Assembly (NCBI GenBank): GCA_022925895.1
Contig: JAKSYS010000624.1
Location: 1 to 37,083 of the forward strand
Length of the DNA stretch: 37,083 nt
DNA from: Fragilaria crotonensis
Lineage: Eukaryota > Bacillariophyta > Fragilariophyceae > Fragilariales > Fragilariaceae
Direction of reading: 5' to 3'
The position numbers and the translations under genes are program-made. The stretch's first letter is position 1. Every line of letters starts with the position of its first letter. This document shows positions 20,440 to 29,237 of this stretch, one piece after another. The notes below the pieces were generated by a model. It saw only the letters and a list, made by a program, of their open reading frames with translations, ran no database searches and was not told the DNA's origin.

Positions 20440-21142
20440 TATATTCCGTTGTGTTGTTGCGTGTGCGTGCGATTGCGTCTGTGTGTATGCTTGATTGCTC
20501 GAGATACGCAATAACAACAACAATCACTTGATTGTTGAGAGAACCAGGTCAGGTTTAGAACCCCAGTTTTGATGCTGATTCAAGATCAATTCCTCGTTCA
20601 CCACCAGTAGCCAATAGCACCCGTTACTGTGTTAATAACTTCGAGACTCAGTGGAAAGGCAGGAGGTATGCACTATGTGGCGAGGGATGAAAGGATCAAC
20701 AATCGAATGTTGTGCAGCGCTGGAGTATGGTGTCGATACAACAGAAACAGAGTGCATCATTATAATGCTTTCAGAGAAAAGCTTGAATTCTCTCACCATT
20801 TATGACTGTGAACGGCAGCGATTCCAGTACTGTGTGTGAAGGACACACCCTTATTTTACCCATACAGTACGCGTACAATTTACAATTTATACTGATGTGG
20901 TTCGCCTGGATGACACTGTGAATATCTACAGTGCTACCGTCCTGTAGGACGTGCTACTGTATGTACTGTAGGTGGAATGTTGGAACATAGGAAATTGATT
21001 CTTCCATCCGCCGACCGCCGATGGTGTGGCGACACACAGATCCTGACTCAAGGACCTGATATTCACAATAGCACATGTTCGATTGAAGCTACTGTATATT
21101 GTCACTCCATACATTGTATTCCATTGACTACTACTGTCTTGA
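20440..21142. promoter_or_regulatory. Divergent intergenic region between the WD40 gene and the histidine-phosphatase gene
   Basis: About 700 bp separate two divergent starts. No gene is supported; small frames at 20651-20839 (+) and 20926-21225 (-) lack domains. Presumably it contains both promoters. A CCTGTAGGACGTGCTACTGTATGTACTGTAGG-like area around 20940 is locally repetitive, but I see no recognised site. Confidence 0.4.
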
Positions 21143-22138
21143 ATGAGACTCGTGAGCCTTGCCATTAACATTGGTATAACCTTTCTGTTTCCCATGTCGA
21201 ACAATGACATGACGAAGGTATCCACACCAGTGACATCACTGGCATTGAAGGCTCAGACTCAGGACAATAAGGATGACTGTGATGGAACTGGACTTGCCAT
21301 GGCATTAGCACCAACCACAGATACGACTACCACGACAACTACAAAAAACATGAATCTCCTTTTGATTCGTCATGGTCGTTCCTTGGGGAATGATATGATG
21401 GATCAACCAGGGAATCGTTGGGGTGATCCACATTTTAAAGATGATGCGACATTGTGCGATGCACCCCTGTCGGAACGGGGTATCCAACAAGCCATGACGT
21501 TGGGACAATCGATACCACAACATGAAATTGAAACCTTGGAACTCATTGTCGTATCACCATTGACAAGGGCACTTCAAACTATGCAATATTCAATATTCGA
21601 CAAAGTTCCATCCCATATTCCCATTCTCGTCCATCCGCTGTTGACAGAACGAGTCTATACATTATCAGATACTGGACGACGAGTTGAGGAATTGAAAGCA
21701 GACTTTCCAGATCCAAGAATTAACTTTGATTTGTTACTACAAGACGATTGTCATGACAAATGGTGGTTCCACATGGATTCCGATGCCACTACTACAACTG
21801 GTACTACTACAACTACAAGGACTACTCAACAGTACAAAGAATGGCGTCCCTGTGATGCACATCAATGGTACGCAACCCCGGGAGAACCTCATTCTGTTTT
21901 CGAGGCACGATTGGAAAAATTACAGCATTGGTTAGCATCACGATCGGAGCAAAACATTTGTTTCGTTACCCATTGGGCTGTCTTGCAACACTTGACCGAT
22001 GGTGACAATTTTGAAAACTGTGAAGCAAAATGGATATCGTGGGAAAGACGGAAGGAATATCATCACTTTCATCATGGAGTGACAACGACTTCAGATGGTG
22101 ACGAGGAGGACGGTGATGTAGAGCAGCAACATTGGTAG
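21143..22138 (+). CDS. Histidine phosphatase superfamily (phosphoglycerate-mutase-like) protein
   Basis: A single exon of 331 residues. Residues 72-80 (LLLIRHGRS) carry the RHG motif whose His is phosphorylated in this superfamily. VVSPLTRALQTM (about 135-146) is the usual second-arginine region, ERVYTLSDTGR follows, and VTHWAVLQHL (about 274-283) holds the second catalytic His. The first ~68 residues contain a hydrophobic start (LVSLAINIGITFLFP) and a Thr run. They may be a targeting peptide, or translation may start at the internal Met at residue 18. A second Thr-rich insert (TTTTGTTTTTRTT) lies near residue 215. Small-molecule or protein phosphatase activity is more likely than a glycolytic mutase, because the surrounding sequence departs from classical PGAM. 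The 3' end converges with the next gene, 105 bp away. Confidence 0.82.
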   Translation: MRLVSLAINIGITFLFPMSNNDMTKVSTPVTSLALKAQTQDNKDDCDGTGLAMALAPTTDTTTTTTTKNMNLLLIRHGRSLGNDMMDQPGNRWGDPHFKDDATLCDAPLSERGIQQAMTLGQSIPQHEIETLELIVVSPLTRALQTMQYSIFDKVPSHIPILVHPLLTERVYTLSDTGRRVEELKADFPDPRINFDLLLQDDCHDKWWFHMDSDATTTTGTTTTTRTTQQYKEWRPCDAHQWYATPGEPHSVFEARLEKLQHWLASRSEQNICFVTHWAVLQHLTDGDNFENCEAKWISWERRKEYHHFHHGVTTTSDGDEEDGDVEQQHW

Positions 22139-22243
22139 TAATGTAGTAGTACCTGGACATGAGCAACTCGAGTTGTACTTGTTTCGTTGTTAAGCGTGTA
22201 CATGTATATTTTATGATTATATGTTTATAGCAGAAAGGTGTAC

Positions 22244-23221
22244 TCATTCGAGCAATCCCTCCATGTCAGCTTCGTCTCCTTCCTTTTTATCCAACAATCG
22301 TTGTCTCTCTCGATACAAATCAATCTGATCCAAGACTGATTCCGACGTTTTCACAAATCCAAATGTCCCACCGACCACCACACATCCACCACCAATACCA
22401 ATGGTGAGCCAAATGGGTGCCACTTTGCCCAACCAATCGGCCAAGAGCAATGACAGGCCAGCACCCAATCCCGTCAGGATACTACGTCTCAATTGTTGAT
22501 AACCACTGGGTCGTGCGACTAAGCAACTCGAACCAAGTGCCAAATCCTTATGACCCTTGTAATGATGTGGCAAGGTCAACAACAACACTGTCACATCCTT
22601 CCCATCGGGTGATTTGCATTTATGTCCACCCGCCACAACATCTTCCAATAAAATGACAGATCCGGGTGGGAAGGTTTGAGATTCACCAGAATTGAGTTCC
22701 AGCAGGATCCGTTCTTGTAATGTGACAAGAATGACAGCATGATTGTCAAATTCAGCACCCTCAAAGCGAGGTGATGCGGAGAATGTGTGTCGAAAGTAGG
22801 CATGTTGGAGTTTCAGTGGCGATGTCGTTATCCCAGTCGATGCACAATCAAAATATGGCAATTGCAATTTCGTATCATCAAAGTGTGCCAATTTGTCATT
22901 CGGATCGGTAAACACTCGTGCATCGACTTGAAATCCTTCGGGAGGAACATGATGCGTTTCGCGGACAAACGGGAGACTCTTGGTGGCGCTTGTCGTTGTT
23001 GTTGTCGTCGTCGTCGTTGTGCTGGAACCTGTACTTGCACTTGTCGCAGTTGTTGTACTTGAATTATTGTGACAGGGCTCACCCCAACGGCACTTTTCTT
23101 CTTCTACTTCCTTCATTGGCGCCGGATCGTGTACTTTGAGAGCATTGGAACATGACGAACATGACCAGAGTACCAGTATCGATTGCAGGAACAGAAACAA
23201 GACGATGGATCGTCGGGGCAT
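22244..23221 (-). CDS. Secretory-pathway protein with cupin-like domain and C-terminal membrane segments
   Basis: 325 residues from ATG at 23221. An N-terminal hydrophobic signal (SIVLFLFLQSILVLWSC) is followed by a short Cys region (KCRWGEPC) and a Ser/Thr homopolymeric linker (ten Thr). Residues about 95-220 look like a small beta-barrel of the cupin type: FRHTFSASPRFEGAEFDNHAVILVTL, LELNSGESQTFPPGSVILLEDVVAGGHKC, then VTVLLLTLP. The metal-binding His set is incomplete in what I can see, so enzymatic activity is not assumed. Two hydrophobic segments (ILTGLGAGLSLLLADWL and APIWLTIGIGGGCVVVGGTFGFV, about 240-290) suggest membrane anchoring, followed by a charged tail. Similar signal-plus-cupin-plus-TM proteins occur in diatoms, but I cannot name a function. 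Confidence 0.7.
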   Translation of the reverse strand: MPRRSIVLFLFLQSILVLWSCSSCSNALKVHDPAPMKEVEEEKCRWGEPCHNNSSTTTATSASTGSSTTTTTTTTTTSATKSLPFVRETHHVPPEGFQVDARVFTDPNDKLAHFDDTKLQLPYFDCASTGITTSPLKLQHAYFRHTFSASPRFEGAEFDNHAVILVTLQERILLELNSGESQTFPPGSVILLEDVVAGGHKCKSPDGKDVTVLLLTLPHHYKGHKDLALGSSCLVARPSGYQQLRRSILTGLGAGLSLLLADWLGKVAPIWLTIGIGGGCVVVGGTFGFVKTSESVLDQIDLYRERQRLLDKKEGDEADMEGLLE

Positions 23222-23690
23222 GCTGGATTCTTATAGACTTGTAAGAAGGTTGGAAGATGAAAGAGCTATACTCGGCGTGCAAGTTCTATTAATACCGTGT
23301 TACCCCGCTCGGAAGCCTGAAACGGTTGCTGGGAATGGCATTCAAGTTTGGGCACTCACAGAGGATGAAGTGGTTTGTTGTCACATGCTGGAAGGGGTGT
23401 GACATACGCATGCAGCACTCGTACACTCTGGTGCCTTCAAACTTGAAACACAGTCCAGGCATACCAGTACTTTTCGAAGTATGGTAGGTAACGGTATTAA
23501 AAGCTCTCGTACTACAGTAATAGGACAGTCTTGCTGATGCAGGATATGGCGATTGACTGACATACGACAAACGACCCTCAAGTTGACATCCGTATCTTTC
23601 CTTTTTGGTGTCAGATCCAAAAGAAACCCGGATATTCGCAATCCAACTTTCAAATAGAGATGGCAGATGGCGCATATTTATTTATTATTT
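23222..23690. other. Intergenic region upstream of the cupin-like gene
   Basis: Probably the promoter of the minus-strand gene at 23221. Two overlapping minus-strand frames at 23289-23675 and 23381-23653 give Cys-rich peptides with no recognisable domain and mutually exclusive frames. I do not call them. Confidence 0.4.
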
Positions 23691-24685
23691 ACCAGTCTGG
23701 GGGGTGGCCATTGGCCGCGGTTGTTGCACGATGGTAGAGGAGGTCTGGTAAGATCTATACAGAGTACGGAGTACGATTGCAAAATTTGTACCACGTTATA
23801 AGCATTGGAATCTGGAATTCAAAATATATTTTCCAGTACTCTGGACATTGGACATGTAGTTTCTACTGCAAAATTTGTACCACGGAATCTGGAATTCAAA
23901 ATACATTTTCCAGTATTTCTAGACAGATCGAACAAACTGGATATGGCATTAACGGAGTACTTGTACATAAAATTGTTGTCCGTTCTACACAACGATTCGT
24001 ACCACGTTATACAATATACATTTCTGGACACAGTGTAAAAAAGTTTTCATGTAGATTTCTACTGCAAAATTTGTACCATGTAGTTTTCTACCGCAAATGC
24101 TACGTCAGTACGTGGATTAAAATATAAATATAAACGATTACTTTTGAAAATACAGTACGACAATATCTGAGTTATTTTAGGTATATACCAGTCTGGGGGG
24201 CGGCCATTGGCCGCGGTTGTTGCACGACGGTAGAGGAGGTAAGATCTATACAGAGTACGGAGTACGGAGTACGATTGCAAAATTTGTACCACGTTATAAG
24301 CATTGGAATCTGGAATTCAAAATATATTTTCCAGTACTCTGGACATTGGACATGTAGTTTCTACTGCAAAATTTGTTCCACGGAATCTGGAATTCAAAAT
24401 ACATTTTCCAGTATTTCTAGACAGATCGAACAAACTGGATATGGCATTAACGGAGTACTTGTACATAAAATTGTTGTCCGTTCTACACAACGATTCGTAC
24501 CACGTTATACAATATACATTTCTGGACACAGTGTAAAAAAGATTTCATGTAGATTTCTACTGAAAAATTTGTACCATGTACTTTTCTACCGCAAATGCTA
24601 CGTCAGTACGTGGATTCAAAAATAAATATATACGATTACTTTTGAAAATACAGTACGACAATATCTGAGTTATTTTAGGTATATA
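23691..24685. repeat. Two-copy tandem duplication, ~497-bp unit with nested sub-repeats
   Basis: Copies at about 23691-24186 and 24187-24685 start ACCAGTCTGGGGGG and end with TGAGTTATTTTAGGTATAT. They are nearly identical apart from scattered substitutions and small indels, so the duplication is recent. Inside each unit the motif GCAAAATTTGTACCAC recurs, and a segment starting GGAATCTGGAATTCAAAATA occurs twice about 80 bp apart, so there is an older repeat layer inside the newer one. A GCGGCC/GGCCGC short stem surrounds ATT near each unit start. Duplicate short frames (77 and 116 codons) are repeated with the unit and carry no domain. I see no terminal duplication or transposase. Confidence 0.92.
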
Positions 24686-24933
24686 TAATAATAATAATTA
24701 GTCCAGCATAGCGTTTGGTTTCATGGAAACTCATTGCTACGAAAGGATCCATTTTCCATCTTAATGCTAATCATCCCCACCTTTTCCCATAAAAAAAAAC
24801 CCTAAAATCTATTTTACGTGCTGCCGCTGTCCCGGACAAAAACGGAACTCGACCCACACGGATGACCGCTACCCTGGAGTACAGTAGAGGCCACCTGGAA
24901 TAATGAGTAGCAGTGCAATGCTGCACTACCCGA

Positions 24934-25923
24934 CTATCTTGCAACCCAGAAGACTTCTCTAGGACTGCATGCTCTGATACTTTGACTTTCTTGCTTGTTG
25001 GTGGTAATGGTTGCTCGGTAGGGAGGGTGGCTGTAATGTGGAAAGAAGATCCACCACTTGTCGGAGTAAAATTTCCACTTCACTCGGTGACTTACTGCTG
25101 CTTGAATAGGACTTTGTTGCCTTCCTAAAGGTTGGCCCTGCTCTGGAATGTACTGGATCTTCGGTGATTGATGTATCAATTGCATCATGGCTGCTTCATG
25201 CTGATTTTGCTGCGCCGTATGAAGAAATCGATTCACTGCAATACGGAAACTCCACTCTTGAATAGGATAACTCTGCTCTCGAATACTTAAACTCTTTTCT
25301 GGATCACTTGGAATCCACTTCTCTCGGTAACTTGCTGCTTGAATGTGACTTTGATGCCTTCCTAAGGTTTGGCTCTGCTCTGGAATGTACTGGATCTTTG
25401 GTGATTGCTTATGTATCAATTGAAACAAATCAGTTGCATGCTTATTCTCCTGCACAGTATGCTGAAATCGATTCTCTGCAATACGGAAATTCCACTCTTG
25501 AATAGGATAACTCTGCTCTCGAATAATTAAACTCTTTTCTGGATCACTTGGAATCCACTTCTCTCGGTAACTTGCTGCTTGAATGTGTCTTTGATGCCTC
25601 CCTAAAGGTTGGTTCTGCTTTTGTATAGATTGATTCTGAAAGAAACTTGGCTCTTGGATCAAAGAACCTGGTGTGCTCTGATGAAGTTTGATGAAATAAG
25701 AATTGATCACCATGGATGATTGATCGACGCCGTAGAAAATATACCAGATTCTGCCGTAGAAAAATTTCGATTCTGGAAAATACCAGTTATCTTGCAATTC
25801 AATCTCCTCCCTCCACTTCTGTTCAATCTTCATTTTCATTGAAGAAACTTCTTCATTGGTGTGTTTGACATGTTTGTAGTTGAATGACTTAACTTGAGAG
25901 GGCCTGGGGGCCCTCCCTTTCAT
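24934..25923 (-). CDS. ORF of the retroposon-like element: repeat protein of ~329 residues, unrecognised
   Basis: The start is the ATG at 25921-25923 (MKGRAPRPSQ), which lies inside the element. An in-frame upstream ATG at 26013 is in flanking DNA and probably fortuitous. The protein begins with a basic stretch and a Glu/Lys helix (MKMKIEQKWREEIELQDNW), then aromatic-rich FFYGRIWYIFYG. After that come about two and a half ~80-residue repeats built on PKIQYIPEQ...LGRHQSHIQAASYREKWIPSDPEKSLSIREQSYPIQEW. It ends with KWWIFFPHYSHPPYR and a basic tail. It is rich in Gln, Ile and His. I see no reverse transcriptase, endonuclease, zinc knuckle or transposase motif. It might be a nucleic-acid-binding protein of the element or a captured host gene. 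The second copy has the matching sequence broken by indels. Confidence 0.5.
   Translation of the reverse strand: MKGRAPRPSQVKSFNYKHVKHTNEEVSSMKMKIEQKWREEIELQDNWYFPESKFFYGRIWYIFYGVDQSSMVINSYFIKLHQSTPGSLIQEPSFFQNQSIQKQNQPLGRHQRHIQAASYREKWIPSDPEKSLIIREQSYPIQEWNFRIAENRFQHTVQENKHATDLFQLIHKQSPKIQYIPEQSQTLGRHQSHIQAASYREKWIPSDPEKSLSIREQSYPIQEWSFRIAVNRFLHTAQQNQHEAAMMQLIHQSPKIQYIPEQGQPLGRQQSPIQAAVSHRVKWKFYSDKWWIFFPHYSHPPYRATITTNKQESQSIRACSPREVFWVAR
25132..25608 (-). repeat. Internal ~240-bp tandem repeats within retroposon copy 1
   Basis: Two long units (about 25132-25364 and 25366-25608), plus a partial third at the 5' side, share GAATGTACTGGATCTT, GAATAGGATAACTCTGCT and TGGATCACTTGGAATCCA in order. 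They encode the ~80-residue protein repeats. Unit boundaries differ by small in-frame indels, so the repeat is maintained at protein level in this copy. Confidence 0.85.
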
Positions 25924-26034
25924 GGTTGATGTTGTGCTCCTATTCGTCGTAGATTCCGTACTACCACCTTTTCCCATAAGTATGTACAACCTTGGGCATG
26001 CACTACAATGCAATCTTGCTCTCTATTAAACACA

Positions 26035-28716
26035 TTAGTCACTAAACTTGATTTTCTTGTTCTTCGGAATGTCCTTGGCCTTGCTAGTTGGCTCGATATC
26101 ACGCTTGGCCTTCTCTCGCAAAATATCAATCTCTTCGTTGTCACTGGCCCACTCCAAAACTAAATGACGACCATACAAGTGTGTTCGGGAGAGTGCCGTC
26201 ATGGCACTCTGTGCTTCCTGACTGGTTAGGAACTCCACAAAGGCAAATCCACGATGCTGTCCATCAAATTTCTTTGGAAGACGAACTTTCTTCAACTGTC
26301 CAAAGGAACCAAATAATTGTAGAATTTCTTTTCGTGTTGCTTGGAATGGAACGTTGCGACACATGATTTTCGTTGGGTTCTTCCCTTTTGGGACCTTGGG
26401 AATTGAGCCGCTGTCGTCCCGCGTTAGAGATTTCGAGGATCGCTTGAGCTCAAGGGCATGGTCATCCACGACTGTGCCTTGAAGCGCACGCAATGCCTTT
26501 CGTACAGACTCTTCGGAATCGCATTCCACAAATCCAAATCCCATGGAGAGCATTCTTGTTGATGGAGCCGTGGTATCATCTGCTGTTGCCGACCGTTTCA
26601 GCGGTGCGGCCTTGACTGGAATCTTGACTGCCCGAACGGGAACATGCTTCTCAAACAATGCCCGGAGTTGTTCTTCGGTTGTGGAAAAGCTCAAATTTTT
26701 AACGTATATTGAGGATGAGGTGCCAGTATCGATTTGGTCATCGACCGCCATTGATTCACCTTCTTCCTCATTACGACTATTGTGCACCTTGTTGACGTGG
26801 TCGCTGTCCTTATCGTTCGCAGGGTTGGGGACTGTTGCGGATAGCGGGGCCCATTCGAGATACAATGGTACGCTTTTGAATCGCTTGTAGGCCAACTTCT
26901 TGAAGGCACGTTTGGCATCCACTGGGTGGTCGTATTCCACCAAGGCAATCGTGCGGGAGGGAGGCAACAAAATTCGACGCGGAGTGTCTCCAAACAGTTT
27001 CACAAGTTCGTCTTTTTCAGTCTCGAAGGGCAAATTCTTTACCAGAATCGAGGTTGACGAGCGCTTGTACTCATCGTCGCCTTTGGAAATGGAAACGAGA
27101 GCTTCCATATCAATCCGATGAGCTTCAAAATATTGGCGATTCTCCTCAATGATTTGAGTCTCTCCGAGTGCCAATCGAACAGCAGCATCCCCTGATCTGC
27201 CATCCTTGACGTTGAGAATGTCTCCCTTTCGTAATCCCAAACGATCTGCCAAATTGTCAACAACGGCATCCCCGCGTACAAAACTAGCGGACCATCCCTG
27301 AGATGACGCTGCTTGGCTTTTTCGCAACAATTCCTGTCGCTGTTTGTATGTTAAGGACGGATCATCGGGAGAAAGGTCGTCGGCGGCATTGCTTCGTCGC
27401 GCTGGAAGGACGTGCAACAATCGCCCTTGGAAGTCGGTCCCATTAATTGTATCCATGGCTCGACCGGTACTATCGGCATGGCTGAAGGTGATGAATGCGA
27501 ATCCCTTGTTTCGCTTTTGATCATCCACAGGGATACGGCACTCTTCAATGTTCCCATATGGAATGAAAAGTTCACGCAAGTCGTCTTCTGTCGTTAAGAA
27601 AGGTAAATTTCTCACAAACAAACGATACTTGGAAAACTCTTCATCATCGGCATCCTCGTCGGTGTTCTTCGCAGCGTCAGAGGATACAATGGGTTCATTA
27701 GATGCAGGAGGCTGCGCTGATTCTCCTTTCAGTGTTGCATCTTTGGGTTCATCATCATTGGACGAATCATCACTTGATGAGCAACTAGAGTCGGTATCGT
27801 CATTTTCAATCTTCTCTTCCTCTAATTTGTCATCTTTACCATCCGTTTTAGTATCACTTGCCTCGTCATCTTCATCATCGGATTCAAGCTCAACTTTAAT
27901 TGTAGCCTTTGATCGCAAAAAGTCTAGATCCGTCTGTATTGAACCTAGAGTGAGCTTTTTGGGTTCCGATACCTTCATTATATCCGCTCCCTGACCCCCA
28001 CTATCGTCTGACGCTACAGAAGACTCGTCATCATCATCATCATCATCGCCGTCAGCCCTATCTTCTGAGTCCTGATCATCGTCTTTTGGCACAGCAGTGT
28101 CGGCCTTCGAATCGACAGCGACTTTCTCTGCCGGCAAGGCAACAGCATCATCATTTGCCCAAAACTTCGTCTTTTCCTTTCCAACACCCATGGCAGCGAG
28201 GAATTCTTCTTTGCGCTTATCTACTGGTTTCATGTTCGATTCGGGAGGCGCATTGCCACCAACCTTGTTTTTAGTATCATGGACGTTGTCCTTGATAATT
28301 CCATGTTTCTTTTCGTATTCCGTCGATCCTTTTGAATGTTTGGACCACGGTCGTGGCTTTTCAGGTGCCTGTTTGCTAATGGCCAGTTCGACAGCAAGAC
28401 GACATGTCATGCAATAGGATTTATCAAAGTGTTGTACCACATGCGATGCCTGTTCGGGCGTCGAGAATCCCAGAAATGCCAATTTCCGACTGGTACCATC
28501 CGTCCGACGCAAAATTTTAATATCAGTAATATGAAGTGGGATTTTGGATTCTTTTAAGAGAAAGAGTTGAAGCTTCGTTTCATCAAATTTGGGGGGCAAA
28601 TTCTTGATGCAAACGCGTGTTTTTGTGGTCGTCGTCGCTGTAGTGACGGTTGTGACAGATGTGGATTCTGTCGCGGTTATTGTTTCCTTTCCCGTGAGTG
28701 TCATGGCAGCCGGCAT
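26035..28716 (-). CDS. MRD1: Multiple-RRM ribosome-biogenesis factor, MRD1/RBM19 homologue
   Basis: A single-exon frame of 893 residues from the first ATG at 28714-28716; the open frame extends further upstream but has no ATG. Five RNA-recognition motifs are visible: ~33-110 (TRVCIKNLPPKF), ~362-440 (YRLFVRNLPFLTTEDDL...NKGFAFITF), ~553-622 (TSILVKNLPFETEKDEL), ~667-760 (SSIYVKNLSFSTTEEQL...GFGFVE) and ~780-856 (TKIMCRNVPFQATRKEI...HRGFAFVEF...LVLEWA). A long acidic Ser/Asp/Glu region (~180-340) separates the first two. Number, spacing and the final LVLEWA match yeast Mrd1 and animal RBM19. These are nucleolar proteins that bind pre-rRNA and U3 sites for 18S rRNA processing. RRM3 is the least canonical. 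It is divergently paired with the IDI-SQS gene. Confidence in the family is high; individual RRM borders are approximate. Confidence 0.9.
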   Translation of the reverse strand: MPAAMTLTGKETITATESTSVTTVTTATTTTKTRVCIKNLPPKFDETKLQLFLLKESKIPLHITDIKILRRTDGTSRKLAFLGFSTPEQASHVVQHFDKSYCMTCRLAVELAISKQAPEKPRPWSKHSKGSTEYEKKHGIIKDNVHDTKNKVGGNAPPESNMKPVDKRKEEFLAAMGVGKEKTKFWANDDAVALPAEKVAVDSKADTAVPKDDDQDSEDRADGDDDDDDDESSVASDDSGGQGADIMKVSEPKKLTLGSIQTDLDFLRSKATIKVELESDDEDDEASDTKTDGKDDKLEEEKIENDDTDSSCSSSDDSSNDDEPKDATLKGESAQPPASNEPIVSSDAAKNTDEDADDEEFSKYRLFVRNLPFLTTEDDLRELFIPYGNIEECRIPVDDQKRNKGFAFITFSHADSTGRAMDTINGTDFQGRLLHVLPARRSNAADDLSPDDPSLTYKQRQELLRKSQAASSQGWSASFVRGDAVVDNLADRLGLRKGDILNVKDGRSGDAAVRLALGETQIIEENRQYFEAHRIDMEALVSISKGDDEYKRSSTSILVKNLPFETEKDELVKLFGDTPRRILLPPSRTIALVEYDHPVDAKRAFKKLAYKRFKSVPLYLEWAPLSATVPNPANDKDSDHVNKVHNSRNEEEGESMAVDDQIDTGTSSSIYVKNLSFSTTEEQLRALFEKHVPVRAVKIPVKAAPLKRSATADDTTAPSTRMLSMGFGFVECDSEESVRKALRALQGTVVDDHALELKRSSKSLTRDDSGSIPKVPKGKNPTKIMCRNVPFQATRKEILQLFGSFGQLKKVRLPKKFDGQHRGFAFVEFLTSQEAQSAMTALSRTHLYGRHLVLEWASDNEEIDILREKAKRDIEPTSKAKDIPKNKKIKFSD

Positions 28717-29237
28717 GATCGCTTTGTGATCTTTTGCAATTTTCGTTGTAGTCTTGTGGGAGATGACCTTGATGGTTGATGATTGCTGATTGCTGATGAC
28801 AGCGTATTGTTGTGTTTTGTTTCGTGCTGCAAAACGTGAGAGAGCTTTGAGAACAATTCGATGGATTTGGGTGGACCTGGGCCCAGATTGTACAATACGG
28901 TCTACCGTAGTTGATGTAGCACTTGTATCTTTGGACACATGTCAGACGATTGACGTGGCCGATTATCCCTCAGAATGCGATGCCGCAACCGTGCAATCGG
29001 GATAACCACGCAACCCCTGCAACGGAAAACCCGATCGACTGCCAACGCTGTGGATAGAAAGATATGTAGTGGTAGGATACGACGTATCATAGGAAGAAGT
29101 ACTGTAGTAATGAACAGTAGGAATCCTCCCTCCACTTCAAATTGGACACAACAATGACAACGACAAACCTCTCGTTGCAACTCGAAAACTGACTCCAAAT
29201 AATAATAAGAATACCAACAATAAAAGAGCAAATCACC
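28717..29237. promoter_or_regulatory. Divergent promoter region between MRD1 and IDI-SQS
   Basis: About 520 bp lie between the MRD1 start (28716, minus) and the IDI-SQS start (29238, plus). Both promoters must be here or in the adjoining leaders. The 60 bases before 29238 are A-rich (AATAATAATAAG-like), fitting a leader. No specific factor site can be named. Confidence 0.5.

Larger units (their letters stand above)
24777..25977 (-). mobile_element. Poly-T-tailed retroposon-like element, copy 1 (5'-truncated, intact ORF)
   Basis: The element body is 25963-24791, read on the minus strand. It is flanked by CCACCTTTTCCCAT at 24777-24790 and 25964-25977, a 14-bp direct repeat extendable to 16 with the adjoining AA. 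The coding-strand 3' end is GATTTTAGGG followed by nine T. The second copy at 35659-36870 has the same 3' end with a longer T tract but extends 54 bp further at the 5' end, so this copy is 5'-truncated. Long variable target duplications, a constant 3' end with a homopolymer and a variable 5' end fit target-primed reverse transcription. The homopolymer is T, not A, on the sense strand, as known for a few SINE families such as rice p-SINE1. No reverse transcriptase is encoded, so it would be mobilised in trans. Confidence 0.75.

Noticed and set aside
23289..23675. 128-codon minus-strand frame upstream of the cupin-like gene
   Set aside because: Overlaps another open frame, has no domain, and occupies the expected promoter.
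23691..24685. Two copies as LTRs of a retrotransposon
   Set aside because: They are directly adjacent with no internal region, no TG...CA ends, and no target duplication.
24777..25977. Retroposon copies as DNA transposons or LTR elements
   Set aside because: No terminal inverted repeats, different 5' ends, and target duplications of 14-17 bp are too long for known cut-and-paste families.
28717..28938. N-terminal extension of MRD1 to 28938
   Set aside because: The codon at 28938 is GTG and there is no ATG before 28716; the extension looks like leader sequence.
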